Positions 58,101 to 64,000 of a DNA stretch of 64,000 nucleotides are shown in pieces (the first letter of the stretch is position 1; each line of letters begins with the position of its first letter). The notes below the pieces were generated by a model. That model was not told where the DNA came from. It did not search any database and worked only from the letters and a program-made list of their open reading frames with translations. Both the position numbers and the translations under genes were made by a program. The stretch is from Limnomonas spitsbergensis (taxonomy: Eukaryota > Chlorophyta > Chlorophyceae > Chlamydomonadales): the NCBI GenBank assembly GCA_037349105.1, contig JAYJMM010000120.1, forward strand, positions 1,178,001 to 1,242,000. Direction: 5' to 3'.

Positions 58101-60955
58101 GCCTTATCAAACGCTCTGACCGGAAGCAACTGGGGGAATCTCTTGTGCAACTGCAACAGGCGACCCCCTGCGATCTCTCTGACTTCCTCACTGATATCTG
58201 CATACAAGTACTGCACTACTGGGATACCTGCCCTGAGTACCATTTCCAGCCCTGAGCACATACCTCCAAAAGGCTCGAAGAGGACGACTCCTTCGGTCTC
58301 CATGGCCCGCACAGCCCCACTTGACAGGCAAGCTGTATCCAGGCCTGCAAGGGAATGAGGGGGCGTCACCCGAGGCAAGTCAGCAAGAACATCACTGATC
58401 ATCGTCCTGGATCGCTCCCCGTTGCTGAACGCCTGCTCTGCTGTACTGACAGGCTGCGCCTGTTCATCATCGTCAGTGGCGGCAGAGGATATCTCCTGCC
58501 CCACCGGTGCTGTCACGCAAGCTGCCTCTGCAGCTCGCAACATCTGTACTCTCCTTCTGCCCTCCTGCGCCATGCGCACTATCTGGTCAGCATGCCACTG
58601 GTTCACTCTGCCCAACCCTGTGAGCAAAGCTACTTGCTTCCCACTTGCCTCCTCCCTGGCTGCTGGCTCGGGCGCGACTGTATCAAGCCTGGCCCCTGTG
58701 CGGTCAGCTGAGGATGGGAGGGGGGATCTGGACGGGATGTCTGCATTCTGGTGGCATGCTCCTGAGCGGTGGACAATGGTAATGTCTAGCTCTTGAAGCA
58801 TGAGAGCCCACCTAGCGTGCTGGCCTACCAACGTCTGGTTGTCCATGAGGTAAGTGAGCGGCTCATGGTCAGTGATGAGATGCACCTTGCACCCAAACAG
58901 CATGTGGCGGTATGTGCGTGCTGCATACACTGCGGCCAGCATCTCCCCCTGGAACGAGGAATAGTTCCTCTCGCTCTTGTTCAGGGATCTGGATGTGCAT
59001 GCCACCATATACTCCCGCCCGCTGTCATCACACTGCCCTAGCACTGCGCCTATGCCTTGCTTAGAGAAATCTGTGTACAATAAGAACGGCCTTGGCGGCC
59101 CCTTGCCGTCTGGTCCTGTCCCACTGTAATCTGGTCTGCGCAGGACTCTCCCGCCCTCGCACATCTCTGTCTTAATCAACTGGAACGCCTGCGACTGCTC
59201 TGGCCCCCACACAAACGGGACCCCCTGGACCAGCAATGCGTTGATGCATGCTGCCTTTTTCGAGAAGTCCGGGACGTAGCACCGGTAGAAATTCAAGAAT
59301 CCCATGACCTCCTGAATGTTTTTCACCGATGCGGGCTCTGGCAGCGCCATAACTGCTGCTATCTTAGCAGCGTGCGGCGTGAGCCCCTGGGCCGACACAT
59401 TGTGACCCAGGTACTCTACTGTTGCACACCCAAACAGGGACTTGTCGGGGTGCGCCCTTAATCCTACACTGTGGAGCATGTCCAACATCAGCTCCACATG
59501 CCTGATGTGTTCTGCCGGTGTGTCACTGTACACTAGCAAATCGTCAATGAATGCTACGCAGAACGCACTCAGGCCTGCCCTGGCAATCTCTTCTTCCATC
59601 ATACGCTGAAAGAAAGGAGGCCCGTTGCGCAGACCGAAATTGAGCTTTGTGTACATCCACAGCTCAGGTCCCATCCAGAAAGCTGTCTTAGGCTGGTCCT
59701 CGACCTTTATAGGGATCTGCATGAACCCCGACCGGAGATCAACCTTGCTGAATATCTTGGCAGTGCCCAGGTTCTGAAAAATAGTCTCCATCCTGGGGAT
59801 GGCAAATTCCTGCTTGGCTGTACGCAGGTTTAACCTGCGCATATCGTGCGCTATTCGATGGTCTGTCCACTCCCCAGTTTCAGCACTCTTTTTGGCTGCT
59901 ACTACTGAGTTGGCTGCAAACTTGATAGGCCCCCCCTGGGGCACCTTGACTATGATGCCTGCCTCAATCATCGGCTGACACTTTTCCTTAAAAATTGCTG
60001 CTTTAGGCGGTGGCATATCCCTGGACTTCTGAAAGCACGAACTGACCTCGTCTTCTAAAGCCAGTGTAAACTCACCCTGCGTGCCGCAGTAGCCTGGTAG
60101 ATCCTCCATGGAGTAAGCGAATGCTCCTTGGCGATCCCTGAGGCTCTGCTCCAGGCTCTCCTGCTGCTCCGCAGTGAAGTCGGGGTGCCTGCCCAGCAGC
60201 CATCCCTCCTTGGTCTTGACGTACTCTGCAGGTGGCTCCACTACTCCCCCCGGCTGGAACATGTCGATCACCACAGCCGCCTGCGGGTCGTCTTCCGCGG
60301 GCAGCTCCTCCTCGCCAGTGGTGTTGCCGTTGTGCCATCTCTCCTGCTGGCTGCATGCGCCCCTCCCGCCGGTGTCCCTCATGGAGCTGACAGCCGGTGG
60401 GCGCAACCATCCAGACGACAGCTTTGCTGCTGCCTCCCTGCCAGAAACAAAAGCACCTTGGCCTGCTGTAAATCCTCCTCCTCGCACTCCCTGCCCGGTA
60501 GCTCGCGCCCCCGGCACACACACCGACAGCAGAAGCCACACCAGTATCAGCTGGAGCGCCCCCGTAAGGATCCCTTTAATTGCTGTACAGGTGAGGAGTC
60601 CTCTGCACGCTGTCGTCTTCCTCATGGGTTGCTGCGGTAACTGTTCTGCGGGCTGAACGCCTGGCTCTGCAATCTGCGCTGGCGGCTGCTGTCCTCTGGC
60701 CCACGTGATCTCCAGGTCTACCTGGCTGACCCTGAGTGGCAGGGCTGGGCAGTCCAATCCTGGTCTGCTGCCTCGGTTCCTGTCCGCGGCCGCCCTCTGC
60801 GCCTTTCCTGCGCGTCTCCTGGCCTTCTTAGACTTCTTTCCTTGCAACTTGGCAGTGTCAGCCCAAATTGCACTGGCCCTTTCTGGCCCTGCTCCTGGGA
60901 TCTGTCTTGTGCTGCACTGTGCCATTCTCTCCTGCCTGTGGTTGGCGCGCTGCAC
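55187..60955 (-). CDS. Retroelement Pol: RT, RNase H, C5 methyltransferase, integrase, PHD
   Basis: The open frame is 1,922 codons from a GTG directly after the gag TAG; the first ATG is codon 11. Residue numbers follow that frame. 124-150: hydrophobic membrane-like segment. About 295-545: reverse transcriptase, with VDLRSGFMQIPI and catalytic FIDD at 470-472 in place of YxDD. 620-745: RNase H, with D629, E671 and D696. 885-1220: methyltransferase, with motif I FEPFGGMCSG (893-902), WECQD (985-989) at the motif IV site, ENV (1031-1033) and HRTRNYWGN (1072-1080). 1388-1432: HHCC zinc site. About 1455-1560: integrase core, D1461, D1521, E1556. 1758-1804: C4HC3 PHD finger. No convincing protease motif is seen. 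It copies RNA into DNA and inserts it in the genome; roles of the extra domains are inferred. Confidence 0.92.
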   Translation of the reverse strand: MQRANHRQERMAQCSTRQIPGAGPERASAIWADTAKLQGKKSKKARRRAGKAQRAAADRNRGSRPGLDCPALPLRVSQVDLEITWARGQQPPAQIAEPGVQPAEQLPQQPMRKTTACRGLLTCTAIKGILTGALQLILVWLLLSVCVPGARATGQGVRGGGFTAGQGAFVSGREAAAKLSSGWLRPPAVSSMRDTGGRGACSQQERWHNGNTTGEEELPAEDDPQAAVVIDMFQPGGVVEPPAEYVKTKEGWLLGRHPDFTAEQQESLEQSLRDRQGAFAYSMEDLPGYCGTQGEFTLALEDEVSSCFQKSRDMPPPKAAIFKEKCQPMIEAGIIVKVPQGGPIKFAANSVVAAKKSAETGEWTDHRIAHDMRRLNLRTAKQEFAIPRMETIFQNLGTAKIFSKVDLRSGFMQIPIKVEDQPKTAFWMGPELWMYTKLNFGLRNGPPFFQRMMEEEIARAGLSAFCVAFIDDLLVYSDTPAEHIRHVELMLDMLHSVGLRAHPDKSLFGCATVEYLGHNVSAQGLTPHAAKIAAVMALPEPASVKNIQEVMGFLNFYRCYVPDFSKKAACINALLVQGVPFVWGPEQSQAFQLIKTEMCEGGRVLRRPDYSGTGPDGKGPPRPFLLYTDFSKQGIGAVLGQCDDSGREYMVACTSRSLNKSERNYSSFQGEMLAAVYAARTYRHMLFGCKVHLITDHEPLTYLMDNQTLVGQHARWALMLQELDITIVHRSGACHQNADIPSRSPLPSSADRTGARLDTVAPEPAAREEASGKQVALLTGLGRVNQWHADQIVRMAQEGRRRVQMLRAAEAACVTAPVGQEISSAATDDDEQAQPVSTAEQAFSNGERSRTMISDVLADLPRVTPPHSLAGLDTACLSSGAVRAMETEGVVLFEPFGGMCSGLEMVLRAGIPVVQYLYADISEEVREIAGGRLLQLHKRFPQLLPVRAFDKAFRALPQDVYAITAEHLKEAGAQEGRQWFMVAGWECQDLSSAGKGRGLAGERSKSFFPLVKLLGTLQFLQGPRPPAYLIENVAMQLNQKSEKASVEAFQEVCRILGTPALFDAAQVGSYAHRTRNYWGNIAPAADIEFVIRASTRPHEGIVDDILDKGSKALVVSCPDNGGYRINVTGQPMKVLPCLMATPSSYAFRNGQNGMVYRPMGDLQEPNANERERAMGYAVGSTLPRPDFPEAARRAALGRCMDSWALSAWLNVALECAKIMPAELTRRAKLPGQDRDPVLGATLMSSHYALATAGNACSGSGEAAASYRQCLGESAAADWADAAQEPGGNASEAQVDVAIRVTREIESEKDQPGCPAGPSARVDVWADEPVLRFLREKTYVQGTELGEQTRIQRRAAPFQWESERGGVLMRLMPDGRRCVVPRPEDRLAVIQTAHAGTGHFGSHRTAFMVMQQHWWRGLRAAVKKAVQECGVCDRARASTFNHIQPNLHPLPIEGLFFRWGVDLCGPFTTTSRGNRFVMVCVEHYSKWVELIPIPSKASDVTALAFFQNVVARFGGCAEVVTDQGTEFQGEFQDMLLDCFIDHRTTSANHPQADGLSERAVQTLKAGLRKCCEEGSSDESWDKMVPWVALGFRCSPQQATRMAPYEVLFGQRPTFPSRVGADLWSTAKVATAEEAADLLLARVARIKEALPVAGEHLKIAQHRDKLRYARIRGGGYVPQVRRFAEGDYVYVKYSSERRSLDPKARPEILRVKTLGATGTLVLEGADGLTVTENAVNCSPCHLPNLRGVVDFSGTRPNNSLSCEVCQLPDRGEVMLLCDACNTGCHMDCLVPVLEEVPEGEWLCPHCTPEDKGAGPAAVAGPPTEERSLQVQGRPSPAARAAARTAQEADVMDRPEVEVMATNPATRQMERGIARPMANGLYDISYTTGRGEANVTPRAVTRRAKVAKEAAREEEESALEDFTGT
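55541..55684 (-). other. PHD-finger domain at the Pol C-terminus
   Basis: Residues about 1758-1804 of Pol carry CEVC, CDACNTGCHMDC and WLCPHC, which is the full C4HC3 ligand set of a PHD finger. Family members often read histone H3 tails. Fused just after integrase, it could guide insertion, as chromodomains do in other Ty3 elements. Confidence 0.88.
56111..56803 (-). other. Integrase zinc-binding and catalytic core
   Basis: HHCC motif H1393, H1398, C1428, C1431, followed by the DDE core D1461 (WGVDLCGPF), D1521 (VVTDQGTEF) and E1556 (ADGLSERAVQ). D-to-E spacing is 34 residues between, near the usual 35. All catalytic residues are kept. Confidence 0.92.
57296..58303 (-). other. C5 cytosine DNA methyltransferase domain inside Pol
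   Basis: About 335 residues between RNase H and integrase. The AdoMet-binding motif I, ENV (motif VI) and AHRTRNYWGN (motif VIII) are well kept and are closest, by eye, to DNMT3-type enzymes (which have AHRARYFWGN). The C-terminal ERERAMGY...AALGRCMDSWAL segment fits motifs IX-X. At motif IV the catalytic cysteine is present but the preceding proline is glutamate (WECQDLS). Predicted role: methylating cytosines in the element's own DNA or the host's. Activity is unproven. Confidence 0.88.
58721..60073 (-). other. Reverse transcriptase and RNase H domains
   Basis: Ty3-type RT with the VDLRSGF, NFGLRNGPPFFQRMM and AFIDDLLVYS motifs, a connection region with GFLNFYRCYVPDFS, and RNase H with LLYTDFSKQGIGAVL and LITDHEPLTYL. 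The frame is unbroken through all catalytic blocks. Confidence 0.93.
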
Positions 60956-60958
60956 AGC

Positions 60959-63900
60959 CTAACTGCTGCCTGCACCCGCGAGCTCATCCTGCCCACAGCC
61001 CCGTCGTATGGTGTCCTGCGCGCCGGCAACCCTGCTGGCGAGGTCCTCGCCCCTGCCGGTTTGGGCTTGTCTGCTGCGGCTGTCCGCCGGCTGTTGGGTG
61101 TCCGCTCCTTCTGCCCTCCCCGTGTAGAGGGCTGATACTCTCTCCGTCAGCTCCTCCCGTAGCTCCCTGACCGCCCTGCTGTAACCTCCCATCCTGGGGT
61201 CCGGATCGGGCTGTGGTAGCATTTTAAGTCGAAACAGCAGGCTAGCCTCCTGGCCCGCCTCTTGCTGCCCCATTTCCTGCCTTCGTAGCACGTCCAGCTG
61301 ATCGACAAAGTTCCTGAGCACTGCAACCCAGCGTCCCGTGCTGTACGCCGCTGGGTCACCCCAAGGCCCCTGTGCCGCTGTCTGTGCTGGCTGGCTGATC
61401 TGGGGATATCCCGGGCGCCCGTTGCTCTTCTTGTCTGCTGCTGCCCCCTCGGGCCTGCGAGTGTGCTGGTCTGCTGCCTGCTGAAGGCTGATCCCCGCTG
61501 TGACCTGGTTTGCCTCTTCCTCCAGTGTGATTCCGTTACCAAGCTCTATAGCGGCCCTCCTGCTTCTGCGCTCTTTCATTGCTGCCTGCTCCTGAAAGAT
61601 GCCGCGCATCCACGCGCGCCTCAGCTGTGGCAGCTCTCCCACCATGCCGTACCTCGGACTTCCTGGTCCTGGGCCGCTGTCTGCTGGCACGTAGTTGCCC
61701 TCTGCATCCCGAGCCTCTGCTCTGGTGACGCTATCCTGGTCCGAGGGCCTGGCTCCTGCCTCGTGCCACTCCTCATCTGACTCGGTGATCTCAACCAGTG
61801 GTGGTGGGCCCTCTGAAACGTTGTCGCTGAGCTCTGGGATCCTGCTGTCTGAGTCCTCCGTGGGCGATGTGCCGACACTGTCCAGGGGCGCCTGGGGCTC
61901 TGCCCGTCCCCTAGGCTCAGCCTCCAGTGCTGATACCCCCAAGTCGTCCACATACTCCAGCAGCTCCCATGAGGCTGCTGCCGCCCCAAATGTTACAAAT
62001 GCCACCTGGGTCCATTCCGGCTCCTCATCCTGGACAGGGCCGTCGGTGGCTGCCGCTGGCTCCTCTGCATCGGCGCCTCGCCTGCCCACCGGCCCATGCC
62101 CCCTACTCGGCTGGTTCCTCAAGTCCTCCAACTCCTCCTCGATGCCTACTTCCCCTGCTCCTCTGAACAGAGGGTGCAGCGTGCGCACCCCTGCTGGGTG
62201 CGCTTGTCTCCACAACTGCGTCGTTATGACGTCAGCCTGCCAATAGGGCAGCACGCTGCTGGCCCTGTTGTCGTGCCACGCCCTCCGCTCCTGACGCACC
62301 CACTGGTGCACATATGCTGCCAGGCGTTCTACTGCGAACGGCGAGCTCGCCAGCTCTTCCTCTCCTTCCCACATGGCTCCTGATGCTGGCGACTGCTGGG
62401 GTCCGTAAGGCCATGTTGGACAGGCTGTTACCTCTGTAGGCGCCCACTGATCCTCTACGCCCCACACATGCCGCATGGCCGCTGATCGCTGTCCTGGGAG
62501 CAGGACCCTCTGCAGCGCCATTAGCATGAGCGTCCACACTGTCGGGTCTGCTCCCCTAGCGTAGGTATAGGCATGGAACTCCGCCTCGTCTACTGACGCG
62601 CACTTAGTGACTGCCACGTCCTGCTGGTGCCTTGCAAACAGGTAGACGGGCATATCATCGTGAGTCGCGTGCATGTGGATCCATGCCGATGAAACGGGCA
62701 ACTCCTCATCAGCCATCTCCTCATAGTAGTAAGTTACTAGCTGCTGGACTGGAATGGCTGCCCTGGCGTCCCCTGGCGCTGGCCCCCACGGCACTGCTTG
62801 TCCTGCGACCGTCCTGGGGATGACGATGGACGCCTCTATGGTCGCCTCACACCGCCCTGGCCTGCCTGGGTGACACAGCCCTGCCCTCACTGGGGCCTGC
62901 TCTGTTGTTTCCACAAATCTCTCGAACTCGCCCATGGCTTGGACTGGCACATAAAGTGCGCGGTCTCTGAGGGCTGGGTGCCCCATCAGCTCACGGACAC
63001 AATCCATCGCCCACGGTGTGCGCATGAATCCTGGCTGCGCGCATTGCCACATCCCCTCGGCTGGCGCAATGTCTGGCATGTCCGGGTGCGCCCAGCATGC
63101 TGCATCCACCGCTGTGATGCCTGCTGCAATGGCGAGACTCACCATCTCGCTAACGCAGTGTGCATAGATGGGGTGCCGCGACCATCCCCTCTGCATGTAA
63201 TCTGCTATATTTGTGCTGGGCAGGATGTATCCTTTGAGCGCAGCGCCCAGCATGACAGCTGTCACTGCGTCCCACGGGAAAATCATCCTGGCAACTGCCT
63301 GCATGGCTGCTGTCCTGTCAACACATGTCTGCTCTCCGCCGTCCAGGAGCCTATGGTTCTGCAACCGACATGGCCCGTCCCTGCACTCCCCTGGCATAGT
63401 CAGCATGGCCCCGGAGGTGGACGCCTCTGGCATCTCTTCCCCCAGGCGGAAGTACTGCACAAAGGGCTCGCCTGCTGGCAGCGACTGCGGGAACGGCTGT
63501 ATGTAGATGCGTTCTCTGCTGTAGGACCTGTCTCTGCTGAAGGACTGGTCAAGCTGCCTGTCCTCGCCCCTTGCGTCAGACCTCCCTTCCCTCTCGCTGC
63601 CGTGCTGTGTCTCTCCGTCCTCGTCGATTCCTCCCCAAGCATTGCACCGAGAGCTGGTGCCTTTATGGGTCCTAACGGGCCCCGCCCGAGCGTCCAGCTG
63701 GCTCCCTGCTGCGGTCCCTCTGGCCGCTGGGAGTCGCGACCCCGCTCTGTGTGGCTCCTCTGTCTCGGCGGCTGCTCCCGCTACCCCTCTGCCTGTGTCT
63801 TGATTGCCCTCCGGGGTACCTGGACATAACACGCCAAACTCTCTTTCATGCAAGGGCGAGGGTTCCTGAGGCTCATATCTGCCTGCTGAAAGGTTGGATC

Positions 63901-64000
63901 CTGAATCGGTATCCCACCCGTCTACGTCGTGCTGGGGTACTGCCTCCCGCTCGCGTCTCTCAAACTCATCCCACTGCTCATCATACTTGTCCCATTCCCT
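60959..64000 (-). CDS. Retroelement Gag-like protein, partial (5' end outside window)
   Basis: The frame is open from the right edge to a TAG at 60961-60959, at least about 1,010 codons. No CCHC zinc knuckle or other named domain is visible. The protein is rich in Glu, Ala, Arg and Gln, with acidic middle parts and a coiled-coil-like stretch near its end. Gag identity rests on position just upstream of pol. The TAG is followed in the same frame by pol (next codons GCT GTG), so Gag-Pol could be made by readthrough of one stop codon. The true start lies beyond 64000; internal ATGs are not favoured. Confidence 0.75.
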   Translation of the reverse strand, partial: REWDKYDEQWDEFERREREAVPQHDVDGWDTDSGSNLSAGRYEPQEPSPLHEREFGVLCPGTPEGNQDTGRGVAGAAAETEEPHRAGSRLPAARGTAAGSQLDARAGPVRTHKGTSSRCNAWGGIDEDGETQHGSEREGRSDARGEDRQLDQSFSRDRSYSRERIYIQPFPQSLPAGEPFVQYFRLGEEMPEASTSGAMLTMPGECRDGPCRLQNHRLLDGGEQTCVDRTAAMQAVARMIFPWDAVTAVMLGAALKGYILPSTNIADYMQRGWSRHPIYAHCVSEMVSLAIAAGITAVDAACWAHPDMPDIAPAEGMWQCAQPGFMRTPWAMDCVRELMGHPALRDRALYVPVQAMGEFERFVETTEQAPVRAGLCHPGRPGRCEATIEASIVIPRTVAGQAVPWGPAPGDARAAIPVQQLVTYYYEEMADEELPVSSAWIHMHATHDDMPVYLFARHQQDVAVTKCASVDEAEFHAYTYARGADPTVWTLMLMALQRVLLPGQRSAAMRHVWGVEDQWAPTEVTACPTWPYGPQQSPASGAMWEGEEELASSPFAVERLAAYVHQWVRQERRAWHDNRASSVLPYWQADVITTQLWRQAHPAGVRTLHPLFRGAGEVGIEEELEDLRNQPSRGHGPVGRRGADAEEPAAATDGPVQDEEPEWTQVAFVTFGAAAASWELLEYVDDLGVSALEAEPRGRAEPQAPLDSVGTSPTEDSDSRIPELSDNVSEGPPPLVEITESDEEWHEAGARPSDQDSVTRAEARDAEGNYVPADSGPGPGSPRYGMVGELPQLRRAWMRGIFQEQAAMKERRSRRAAIELGNGITLEEEANQVTAGISLQQAADQHTRRPEGAAADKKSNGRPGYPQISQPAQTAAQGPWGDPAAYSTGRWVAVLRNFVDQLDVLRRQEMGQQEAGQEASLLFRLKMLPQPDPDPRMGGYSRAVRELREELTERVSALYTGRAEGADTQQPADSRSRQAQTGRGEDLASRVAGAQDTIRRGCGQDELAGAGSS

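Larger units (their letters stand above)
54456..64000 (-). mobile_element. Ty3/gypsy-type retroelement with DNA methyltransferase and PHD finger, truncated by window edge
   Basis: A minus-strand LTR-retrotransposon-like element. From its 5' side (right edge) come a gag-like frame (open past 64000), a single TAG, and a long pol frame ending at 55187. A roughly 730-bp untranslated stretch then reaches a purine tract at 54456-54470. Domain order in pol is RT, RNase H, C5 methyltransferase, integrase, GPY/F-like region, PHD. RT-RNase H-integrase order is that of Ty3/gypsy. The coding frames show no internal breaks apart from the gag/pol TAG, so the copy may be young or active. The 5' LTR lies outside the window, so the ends are tentative. 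Confidence 0.85.

Noticed and set aside
62798..63829. 343-codon open frame on the plus strand
   Set aside because: Antisense shadow of the gag-like frame; no domain and no start context.

Overview
The window looks like nuclear DNA of a green alga, most likely a chlorophyte. This is inferred from intron-dense genes with GC-rich exons, a plastid-type fructose-1,6-bisphosphatase, a divergent H3/H4 pair with histone 3' stem-loops, a CCCTAAA/TTTAGGG flavour in many introns, and a decayed ankyrin-repeat locus. No bacterial-type operon, rRNA, tRNA or CRISPR was found. Real genes are split into 5-10 or more short exons, so I rebuilt exon chains by requiring splice signals, unbroken reading phase and family-conserved protein sequence together.

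Layout, left to right. An ORC2 gene (+, 410-8570) is followed by a penta-EF-hand protein (+, 11521-16407). Next come a RING/TRAF-type zinc-finger protein (+, 17804-22383) and a secreted SGNH-hydrolase-like protein (+, 25573-35044). Its fourth intron contains a strict 90-bp, 27-copy satellite. Histone H4 (-, 35421-35732) and H3 (+, 35984-36394) share a 251-bp promoter region. Then follow a TBC1D20-like Rab GAP (-, 37998-43164), a decayed ankyrin-repeat locus (-, about 45116-46193) and a fructose-1,6-bisphosphatase (+, 46712-52578). From about 54.4 kb to the right edge lies a Ty3/gypsy-type retroelement on the minus strand. Its long pol frame carries reverse transcriptase, RNase H, a C5 cytosine DNA methyltransferase domain, integrase and a terminal PHD finger. 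Its gag-like frame lies upstream, in the same frame, separated by one TAG codon.

Two things stand out. First, the retroelement has a DNA methyltransferase and a chromatin-reading PHD finger inside pol. Methyltransferase-bearing retrotransposons are known from dinoflagellates and charophytes; this one sits in what looks like a chlorophyte. Second, in nearly every multi-exon gene, an exon end plus its splice site has been copied in tandem into the neighbouring intron. Copies range from nearly perfect (the 90-bp array) to barely recognisable. This suggests a general way introns grow in this genome. Two dispersed short-repeat families add to the noncoding fraction: one ending in TAGCTGAA motifs, and one with a tRNA B-box-like motif.

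The host genes are unrelated housekeeping functions: replication licensing, calcium signalling, ubiquitin-type signalling, a secreted hydrolase, chromatin, ER-Golgi traffic and carbon fixation. There is no sign that they form a functional cluster.
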